DNA of 14,010 nt from Desulfobacteraceae bacterium (GTDB lineage: Bacteria > Desulfobacterota > Desulfobacteria > Desulfobacterales > Desulfobacteraceae): assembly GCA_003354055.1 (NCBI GenBank), contig PIVQ01000121.1, positions 1-14,010 on the forward strand, read 5' to 3'. The position numbers were made by a program, and so were the translations under genes. This document shows, piece by piece, positions 7,139-12,915 of the stretch. Position 1 is the stretch's first letter. Each line of letters begins with the position of its first letter. Under the pieces are notes generated by a model. It saw nothing but the letters and a program-made list of their open reading frames with translations. It was not told where the DNA came from and ran no database searches.

Positions 7139-8584
7139 ATTACTATCACAAAGCAACATATCACTATGACTACTACTAATATCACTACTTAATACTGATA
7201 CACCATCAAATATTACTTGTTCTATTTGAACACTTCTTTTTAATACTTGTTCCTTTAATTTTTTTATTAATATTAATAATAAATATGAACCTAAACCAAA
7301 GAAAATACCATATGATATTGAAAATGTAAAAGGCATCATTATTATTGTTAAAAATGCTGGTAATGCTATTTCGTATTTTTCCCATTCTATTTCTTTACAT
7401 TGTCTCATCATGAGAGTTCCTATAAAAATTGTTATCGCAGCTGTTGAACAATTCGGCAAACTATTAAAAATCGGTGATATTATTATTGATAATCCAAATA
7501 ATATTGCTGTTATTACTGCTGTTAATCCTGTTCTTCCTCCTACTAATACTCCTGCTACTGATTCAATATGAATAATTATTGGCGAACACCCTAATAATGA
7601 TGCTACCATTGTTCCTATTGATGATGATAATAAAGCCCATTTTGTTCTACTTTTTGATTCTGTTAATCCACCGATTTTTGTTATTGCGAATATTACACCA
7701 CTTACATCAAGAATTAATACTGATATGAATGAAAACATTACACTTAATATTGTTGTAATTGGTAAATGTAAGAACTTCATTAAAATATTATGATTAATTA
7801 CTTCTGTCATATCGTTAAAACTTGGAATTGCTACGAAATGATCTAACCAATCATCACTTATTATAAAATATAATAATGCGGTTGTTCCAATACTTATTAT
7901 CATACTACCTTTTATATGATTCATTTCTAATATTGTTATCAAGAATAAGTTTAAAAAGAATAACCAAATACGCCAATCACCTAAATCTCCAAGCGCTAAA
8001 ATTGAAGAACCATCTGATGGACTAATTATTATATTCGCTGATGTTAAACCTACTAATGATAGAAATAAACCTATTCCTACTATTGTTGATAATTTCATAA
8101 ACTTTGGTATATTATCTATTATCAATGGTGTTATTTTCAATAATGTTAATATAAATACTATTAATCCACTACAAAATATCATAAATAACCCTAAATTATA
8201 ATCATTATTTACTTCTTTCATTACACTATATGAAAAATATGCTGATAAACCTACTCCTGGAGCAGCTCCAATTGGAACATTACCTATTATTCCTGCTATT
8301 AATGTAGCAAACATTGTTGCCATACAAGTTGCTGATGAAGCATATTGTATTGGTATTCCAGATTTTGATAATATTGTTGGATTACAAGCCATTATATAAG
8401 ACATTGCTAAAAAATTAACTACACCAGCATAGATTTCTGTTTTTATTGTTGAACCTCTTTCTGTTATTTTAAAATATTTATCTATTATATTTTTTGGTTG
8501 TGGTTCTAATATTTCTTCTTCATTATCTATTATTAATACTGAAATTACTTCTTCTCTTTCTTCTTCTAATAATTTGTAATCCAT
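7136..8584 (-). CDS. AzgA-type purine permease (NCS2 nucleobase transporter family)
   Basis: A 482-residue, strongly hydrophobic protein with roughly 12-14 membrane segments, a normal length for AzgA/AZG transporters, which carry adenine, guanine and hypoxanthine with protons. Landmarks: ERGSTIKTEIYAGVVNFLAM (42-61), NPTIL (68-72), APGVGLSAYF (108-117), DVSGVIFAITKIGGL (293-307), ESVAGVLVGGRTGLTAV (341-357) and LPAFLTIIMMPFTFSISYGI (408-427). The N-terminal tail (1-38) is acidic and soluble, and the Ser-rich C-terminal tail is also soluble. The usual APGMGLNAFF has Ser for Asn, and the FDT stretch is LDVSG, so specificity may differ. AAAATTGA lies 27 bases before the ATG. It would import purines across the host plasma membrane or an internal membrane (inference). 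Purine permeases are unexpected in a virus. Confidence 0.9.
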   Translation of the reverse strand: MDYKLLEEEREEVISVLIIDNEEEILEPQPKNIIDKYFKITERGSTIKTEIYAGVVNFLAMSYIMACNPTILSKSGIPIQYASSATCMATMFATLIAGIIGNVPIGAAPGVGLSAYFSYSVMKEVNNDYNLGLFMIFCSGLIVFILTLLKITPLIIDNIPKFMKLSTIVGIGLFLSLVGLTSANIIISPSDGSSILALGDLGDWRIWLFFLNLFLITILEMNHIKGSMIISIGTTALLYFIISDDWLDHFVAIPSFNDMTEVINHNILMKFLHLPITTILSVMFSFISVLILDVSGVIFAITKIGGLTESKSRTKWALLSSSIGTMVASLLGCSPIIIHIESVAGVLVGGRTGLTAVITAILFGLSIIISPIFNSLPNCSTAAITIFIGTLMMRQCKEIEWEKYEIALPAFLTIIMMPFTFSISYGIFFGLGSYLLLILIKKLKEQVLKRSVQIEQVIFDGVSVLSSDISSSHSDMLLCDSN

Positions 8585-8597
8585 AATTATAAATTAT
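8583..8597 (-). terminator. Small palindrome after the MgtC-like gene
   Basis: ATAATT-ATA-AATTAT, a 6-bp stem beginning 20 bases past the MgtC-like stop in the leftward direction. It overlaps the permease ATG by two bases. Weak by itself; counted because the spacing matches the other junctions. Confidence 0.3.
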
Positions 8598-8611
8598 TAG
8601 AAATATATAAT

Positions 8612-8619
8612 TCAATTTT
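8612..8619 (-). promoter_or_regulatory. Early-promoter motif AAAATTGA for the permease gene
   Basis: Reads TCAATTTT on the + strand, so AAAATTGA on the coding strand, 27 bases upstream of the permease ATG. It overlaps the stop codon of the upstream MgtC-like gene by two bases. This suggests the permease has its own early transcript. Confidence 0.6.
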
Positions 8620-9145
8620 AAATATTTTCTAATGAACTTTCTATATCATTATCCACAAATATATCATCATTCATTTGTGATTCTATATCTATTGTTTGTG
8701 TTTCTTTTTTCTTTTTTCTATATAATCGTTTTCTATATCTATTATTAAATATTAATAATATTGCTGTTGCTATTGAAGCAACCAATCCTATTTCATATTC
8801 TTCTACACCGGCTGACATTCCGACTCCTGCAGATAGCCACAATGAAGCAGCACTATTTATTCCTTTTATAAAATTATTTGATTTGTATACTGTTGCACTT
8901 CCAAGAAAACCCATTCCAGACACTATTTGGGCAGCTACTCTTGCTACATCACCATTTTCTTCATCATTTTTTTGAAACTCTACTGATAACATTGTAAATA
9001 CACAAGAACCCATTGATACTAATATATGAGTTGTTACACCACCAGGATGCGAATGCCATTCTCTTTCAAGTGCTAAAACTAAACTAAATAAAATTGCCAT
9101 TACTAACTTGATAAATGATAGGTAAAATCTTTCAAAATCAAACAT
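8618..9145 (-). CDS. MgtC/SapB family inner-membrane-type protein
   Basis: A 175-residue protein whose first 135 residues match the MgtC/SapB membrane domain: LALEREWHSHPGG (24-36, with the family's ERE), GVTTHILVSMGS (36-47), RVAAQIVSGMGFLGSATV (69-86), GINSAASLWLSAGVGMSAG (95-113) and a last hydrophobic helix (118-133). About four membrane segments. After a basic RYRKRLYRKKKK stretch comes an acidic tail (150-175) in place of the ACT-like domain of long MgtC proteins, so it is the short form. In bacteria MgtC-type proteins help survival in phagosomes and low magnesium, in part by inhibiting F-ATPase; SapB-type function is poorly known. No exact AAAATTGA was found upstream. It lies 33 bases from the purine permease, same strand. 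The role in a virus is unknown. Confidence 0.88.
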   Translation of the reverse strand: MFDFERFYLSFIKLVMAILFSLVLALEREWHSHPGGVTTHILVSMGSCVFTMLSVEFQKNDEENGDVARVAAQIVSGMGFLGSATVYKSNNFIKGINSAASLWLSAGVGMSAGVEEYEIGLVASIATAILLIFNNRYRKRLYRKKKKETQTIDIESQMNDDIFVDNDIESSLENI

Positions 9146-9194
9146 AATTAATATATTATTATATTTTTTTTTATTTAAACCAACTTACTAATAT

Positions 9195-9210
9195 TATTCT
9201 TTTTTGAATA
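9195..9210 (-). terminator. Short hairpin after the 9229-9564 gene
   Basis: 5-bp stem TATTC / GAATA around six T residues, 18 bases past the stop at 9229 in the leftward direction. The stem is the same TATTC/GAATA core as the hairpin at 4772-4791. Confidence 0.35.
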
Positions 9211-9228
9211 CGATATCTTTAATTAACA

Positions 9229-9564
9229 TTACCATCCATATCTTTCAGTTGGACCCATCGTTTCTCTACATTCTACTGTATGAATACATAATTTTCTGTT
9301 AAATGAAGAGGTTATAATATAATCTTTTACTCCCATTGTATCTGCTGTTATAAATAAAACATCTGTTTTTCCATTATTTACTACATAAGTATCTTCTTCG
9401 TCTTTATCTGGTGATTGAATAGAAATATATTCATAGCTTGACCTACCACAACCCCATATAGCATCATTTAATTCGTCTTCATATTTCTTAAAATTGTTTA
9501 TATGTTTCATTTGATTTATATAATTTAATATTATATCTTCTAGGTCTTTTGGTAGTGAATTCAT
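9229..9564 (-). CDS. Hypothetical 111-residue protein
   Basis: Not recognised. It begins MNSLPKDLEDIILNYINQMK, which resembles the F-box-like N-terminal helix (LPxDLxDxIL) seen on many giant-virus proteins. The C-terminal two-thirds look like mixed beta strands (TYVVNNGKTDVLFITADTMG; DYIITSSFNRKLCIHTVECR). No membrane segment, no metal site, no known catalytic motif. It is divergent from the GT10 gene across a 96-base gap. The start at 9564 is the only Met ahead of the conserved-looking helix. It is probably a true gene: it spans a gap between clear genes with no competing frame. An adaptor role through the F-box-like helix would be a guess. Confidence 0.65.
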   Translation of the reverse strand: MNSLPKDLEDIILNYINQMKHINNFKKYEDELNDAIWGCGRSSYEYISIQSPDKDEEDTYVVNNGKTDVLFITADTMGVKDYIITSSFNRKLCIHTVECRETMGPTERYGW

Positions 9565-9573
9565 TTTATTAAT

Positions 9574-9613
9574 ATTAAATATAAAACAAATTTTAATATT
9601 TTTTATATTTAAT
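9574..9613. promoter_or_regulatory. 13-bp inverted repeat in the divergent promoter gap
   Basis: Arms ATTAAATATAAAA (9574-9586) and TTTTATATTTAAT (9601-9613), 14-base loop. Both flanking genes start here, so it cannot be their 3'-end hairpin. It may be a shared regulatory site, or a cruciform-prone A+T tract. No AAAATTGA occurs in 9565-9660. Confidence 0.4.
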
Positions 9614-9660
9614 TTAATAAATATTTGGAAATTTAGAATTTTGTTTGTTTAATATATAAT

Positions 9661-10536
9661 ATGAATAATCAAGTTAGAGTTAAGATTTTTTTTCCTGGAT
9701 ATACTTCTGAAGGTAGTAAAAAATCTATTTGTAGAACATTTGGTATTGAAAACTTTACATATAAACATATATATTTTGTGAATGATAATAATTATACACA
9801 TGTAATTATCATTAATTATTATAATAATAAAATTATACCAAAAATAAAAGGAAATATTCCTAAAGAAAATATTTTAGGTATTGCGTGGGAACCTCCTATA
9901 TTTTTACCTAAAAATCAAGAGTTTAAAGATTATGCTACAAAGCGTATTGGTAAATTCTTATTTGGAGCAAATCTCAATAATTTTCCTAAATGTTTTATTG
10001 GTCATTATGGTTTTATTTCACATATACCACTTCAATCTAAGCCTGAAAAAACAAAATTTATGTCTATTATCGTTTCAAATAAAAAACATCAAGAAGGTCA
10101 TAAATATAGACATACATTAGTTCAAGCTATATTAAAAACTGATTTAGATATTCATATTTATGGTCGTGGTGCTAACCTATATCATGGTGATAGAATTAAA
10201 GGAAAATTTAAATTACCAGAACTACCTTATAAAGATTATAATTTTACTATTGCAGTTGAAAATAAACGATATAATCATTATATTAGTGAAAAATTTTCAA
10301 ATTCTATTTCTTTAAATTGTATTCCTATATATTATGGTGCTCGGTGTATAAAAAACTACTTTGGAGATAATTGTCATATCAAATTAACTGGTGTTATAAA
10401 TGATGATATTAAACTTTTACAAGATATTTCTAATAATAAAGAAAAATATTTACTTAATTTAGATACTGCTAGAAATCATATTTTAAATGGTAATGCTTCA
10501 TTACCTGTTTTTTTATCTAAACATTGGAAAAAATAA
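9661..10536 (+). CDS. Glycosyltransferase family 10 (alpha-1,3-fucosyltransferase-like)
   Basis: A 291-residue protein. Residues about 189-224 hold the GT10 donor-binding signature: PYKDYNFTIAVEN (E200, N201), Y-x-SEKF (E210, K211), then NCIPIYYGA. In the family these residues bind GDP-fucose. The acceptor side (residues 1-130) includes GIAWEPPIF, equivalent to the WE-x-P stretch of fucosyltransferases. There is no signal anchor or other membrane segment, so it would act in the cytosol or virus factory, unlike Golgi fucosyltransferases. It probably adds fucose to a glycan on virion or host molecules; the acceptor is unknown and the sugar donor could differ. Divergent from 9229-9564, and convergent with the coiled-coil microprotein, with only 3 bases between stops. 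Confidence 0.85.
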   Translation: MNNQVRVKIFFPGYTSEGSKKSICRTFGIENFTYKHIYFVNDNNYTHVIIINYYNNKIIPKIKGNIPKENILGIAWEPPIFLPKNQEFKDYATKRIGKFLFGANLNNFPKCFIGHYGFISHIPLQSKPEKTKFMSIIVSNKKHQEGHKYRHTLVQAILKTDLDIHIYGRGANLYHGDRIKGKFKLPELPYKDYNFTIAVENKRYNHYISEKFSNSISLNCIPIYYGARCIKNYFGDNCHIKLTGVINDDIKLLQDISNNKEKYLLNLDTARNHILNGNASLPVFLSKHWKK

Positions 10537-10539
10537 GAA

Positions 10540-10725
10540 TTAACTAAAAAACTGATTATATTTCTCATTATCATTATTTTTCTTAGATTTTAATTCTTCT
10601 ATGTCTTTTTTTAATTCTTTTACTTCATTCATTAATGATTTTAATTCTTGTAATTTTTCTTTTAATTCTCTTATTGATAAATCGCCTAATAATATATCTC
10701 CATCATCTGTTATTTCTACACTCAT
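10540..10725 (-). CDS. 61-residue acidic coiled-coil microprotein
   Basis: MSVEITDDGDILLGDLSIRE leads into a Leu-heptad helix (about residues 17-49: L-x6-L spacing, ELKEKLQELKSL, EVKELKKDIEELKSKK), ending polar (NNDNEKYNQFFS). It probably forms a dimeric or trimeric coiled coil and has no other motif. The ordered opening and regular heptads argue that it is translated. The ATG is flanked at once by a 13-bp hairpin, the same arrangement as at dUTPase and at 6156-6389. The stop is 3 bases from the GT10 stop. Function unknown; small coiled-coil proteins of this sort may be virion or scaffold components (guess). Confidence 0.65.
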   Translation of the reverse strand: MSVEITDDGDILLGDLSIRELKEKLQELKSLMNEVKELKKDIEELKSKKNNDNEKYNQFFS

Positions 10726-10754
10726 TTTATATTTATAATTATTATAAATATAAA
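10726..10754 (-). terminator. 13-bp perfect hairpin after the helicase gene
   Basis: Arms TTTATATTTATAA (10726-10738) and TTATAAATATAAA (10742-10754) with loop TTA. It begins 26 bases past the helicase stop (leftward) and ends on the base beside the next gene's ATG (10723-10725). One of the two longest palindromes at a same-strand junction here. Confidence 0.6.
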
Positions 10755-10780
10755 AATTATTTCTTAATTAAACGATTTAA

Positions 10781-12493
10781 TCATTTATGATATGAATAAT
10801 TTAAAAACCATAATCTTTTTTGAACTCTTGATACAGCAACATAAAGAGCACGAGTCAAGTTCTTTATTGAGGTTTTATTACACATATAAATATTATCGTA
10901 ATCTATTATTACATTTTCATATGTTGAACCCTGGCTTTTATAAACAGTTATTGCATAAGAATATGCTACTGGTAAATTATATTTATTTTCTAAATCACAA
11001 ATACTTTCAAACATTTCATTAAATATAAACTTCTTTTCTCTATTTCTACTTGATAAAGCAGCATAACTACAATTATGATTTTTCATCTCTACTCTATTAC
11101 AACTCTTACAAAAGAATCTTTTCTTTATATATTGTCTTACTTTCATATAACATCCTTGACATATCTTTTCTTTATCATTATAATATGTTTTAAATGATGT
11201 TCTTTTCTCATTACAAAACTCACATTTACAACTTGGTTTTGATGTAAACTTTGCTCTATTTGGATTGAACCCAAAGAAATCTTTTACACACTTCTTTAAT
11301 ATCTTTGTCATTAATTCAAATGTTGGTAAATGTTCTTTACCTATTTGATATAATTGTGTTGGATCTCCTTCTAATTCTAATTTTTGTAATAAAAACATTC
11401 TTGAAAATAAACCTAAGAATGATACTCTTTCCATTATATCATATTTTACCGACTTTACCTTTGCTTCATCTGTATTATGATATGTTATTGAATCTAACAT
11501 ATAAGTATTCTCAAAGATTATTTCCTCACCTTCTAAATATAAATATCTATCAATATAAATATTATCCTTCGTATAAATCATATTTCTCACTTGATTATTT
11601 AATCTGTCTCTTCGTTTATTTGAATATGTTAATATTTTTGGTTTATTCTCTTTTATAAAATCTATTATATTTTCATCATTTAATAATTCTTTATCTGTTA
11701 TTACTTTTACATTTTTACTTAAATCTTTCTTTGTTAATGTAAATTTAAACTTATTATTTATTACACATTTCTTTGCTTTATTAATGATTTTTGTTATCTT
11801 TTCATCATCTGTTCTTTCATTTCCTTTTAATAAAAAGTATTCTGTTACATCTGTAAATACTGGTGATAAGTAATTTAATTCTTTTAATTCACCACTTGTA
11901 TCTACATATGATAATTGATTTCTATCACCCATATATATTATTTTTGTTTTTGGATATTGTTCTAATAACTTTTGAAATAAATTATATTTCTCTGGGTCTA
12001 ACATTGATACTTCATCTAATATTATTAAATCCTTCTTATTTGGTTTAAAACTTGGATCATGTTTTTGTAATTCTATTTGTTCTTTCATCATCTCAGTCAT
12101 TACTGATTTATTCCATATTATTTCAAACCTTTGATTACCTTCTTCATCATATGTTCTCTTTGATTTAAAAAAACTATGAATTGTATTATATGATATACTT
12201 CTATCTTTATTCATATGTTTTTTATATTTTACAAAAGCATCACTATCATTATTTAATAACTGTTGAATTGTTTTTCTTAATACTTTCTTTGCAGCATTCG
12301 TTGGTGCTATGAAATGTAAATTACAAGAATTAAAATATTTCTTTAATATTAATTTCAATAAAGTATATGATACACAAAATGTCTTACCTGCTCCACCTTC
12401 ACCTTCTAATAAAAATTGTTTCTTATCTTCTTTATTCTTTATGAATTTTATTAGTTTATTAAATAATTTTACTTGTCTTGGTTTTAATTTCAT
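10781..12493 (-). CDS. SF1B DNA helicase (Pif1/RecD/Dda-like) with zinc-binding insertion
   Basis: A 570-residue protein starting at the ATG at 12491-12493. Motifs in order: Walker A GEGGAGKT (31-38), motif Ia FIAPTNAA (61-68), Walker B LIILDEVSML (156-165), motif III IIYMGDRNQL (185-194), a late motif V TVYKSQGSTYENV (516-528) and motif VI LYVAVSRVQKRLW (550-562). These are typical of SF1B 5'-to-3' helicases such as Dda, RecD2 and Pif1. Between the two halves (about 420-476) is a cysteine-rich insertion: C422, C424, C427, C445, C448, C462, C465, H473, C475, enough for two zinc sites. A longer start at 12532 would be TTG and lies inside the AAAATTGA motif, so it is unlikely. Role: unwinding DNA in replication, repair or recombination (family-based). 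Expected to be early. Confidence 0.9.
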   Translation of the reverse strand: MKLKPRQVKLFNKLIKFIKNKEDKKQFLLEGEGGAGKTFCVSYTLLKLILKKYFNSCNLHFIAPTNAAKKVLRKTIQQLLNNDSDAFVKYKKHMNKDRSISYNTIHSFFKSKRTYDEEGNQRFEIIWNKSVMTEMMKEQIELQKHDPSFKPNKKDLIILDEVSMLDPEKYNLFQKLLEQYPKTKIIYMGDRNQLSYVDTSGELKELNYLSPVFTDVTEYFLLKGNERTDDEKITKIINKAKKCVINNKFKFTLTKKDLSKNVKVITDKELLNDENIIDFIKENKPKILTYSNKRRDRLNNQVRNMIYTKDNIYIDRYLYLEGEEIIFENTYMLDSITYHNTDEAKVKSVKYDIMERVSFLGLFSRMFLLQKLELEGDPTQLYQIGKEHLPTFELMTKILKKCVKDFFGFNPNRAKFTSKPSCKCEFCNEKRTSFKTYYNDKEKICQGCYMKVRQYIKKRFFCKSCNRVEMKNHNCSYAALSSRNREKKFIFNEMFESICDLENKYNLPVAYSYAITVYKSQGSTYENVIIDYDNIYMCNKTSIKNLTRALYVAVSRVQKRLWFLNYSYHK

Positions 12494-12497
12494 TTTG

Positions 12498-12534
12498 AAT
12501 TGAATAATAGCTAATATATAATTACTATTCAATT
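12498..12534 (-). terminator. 9-bp inverted repeat between the 12561 gene and helicase
   Basis: Arms AATTGAATA (12498-12506) and TATTCAATT (12526-12534), 19-base loop, starting 26 bases past the stop at 12561 in the leftward direction. One arm overlaps the helicase early motif. It may act as a 3'-end hairpin, or may just reflect a second, inverted motif-like sequence. Confidence 0.4.
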
Positions 12535-12536
12535 TT
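12529..12536 (-). promoter_or_regulatory. Early-promoter motif AAAATTGA for the helicase gene
   Basis: TCAATTTT on the + strand; 35 bases from the helicase ATG at 12493, in line with the 34 and 27 bases at the RING and permease genes. It rules against the TTG at 12530-12532 as a start. Confidence 0.65.
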
Positions 12537-12560
12537 AATATCTATTTTATTTTATGATAT

Positions 12561-12890
12561 TTATTTCATATTATCTTCAAGAGTTTTTATTATAAAATTA
12601 GTTTCTTCTTCGTCATCTACTAATATTATCTTTTTATTATCATCACTTATTTCTTTATTATTTATTTCTTCTATTTTTTTTATACTTATGCTCGCATGAG
12701 CTATAAACGTTCCTAATATCATAAATTCATTTCTTTTTTTCATTAATTTTTGAGATATTTTTGATTCATTATCTTTTTCCCATTCTTTATTAAGCAACTC
12801 ATGATTTTTATACATTTGTTTTTCAAACTCATTTATTAATACTTGACAATATGTTTTCATTTTTAATATATCTAGTTTATCTTCTTCCAT
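12561..12890 (-). CDS. Hypothetical 109-residue helical protein
   Basis: Not recognised. Mostly charged helix: MEEDKLDILKMKTYCQVLIN, then FEKQMYKNHELLNKEWEK, a more hydrophobic centre (FMILGTFIAHASISI, residues about 56-70) too short and polar to be a clear membrane segment, and an acidic end with DDEEE. No Cys/His site and no catalytic motif. It sits between the C2H2 protein and the helicase on the same strand, 20 bases after the C2H2 stop. Its ATG at 12888-12890 is the first Met of the frame. A small helper or interaction protein is possible; no function can be given. Confidence 0.65.
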   Translation of the reverse strand: MEEDKLDILKMKTYCQVLINEFEKQMYKNHELLNKEWEKDNESKISQKLMKKRNEFMILGTFIAHASISIKKIEEINNKEISDDNKKIILVDDEEETNFIIKTLEDNMK

Positions 12891-12899
12891 TATAATTTT

Positions 12900-12915
12900 A
12901 ATAAATATATTTATT
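12900..12915 (-). repeat. 16-base perfect palindrome at the C2H2 gene stop
   Basis: AATAAATATATTTATT reads the same on both strands and overlaps the stop codon at 12911-12913. It occupies most of the 20-base gap to the next gene. It could serve as a compact 3'-end hairpin, but in A+T-only sequence this is weak. Confidence 0.3.

Noticed and set aside
7087..7185. N-terminal extension of the SAP-like gene with a hydrophobic segment
   Set aside because: It would overlap the permease coding end and put a membrane-like stretch before a nucleic-acid-binding domain; the ATG at 7084-7086 fits better.
12494..12532. Longer helicase start at a TTG codon
   Set aside because: TTG is unlikely in a eukaryotic virus, and the codon lies inside the AAAATTGA promoter element.
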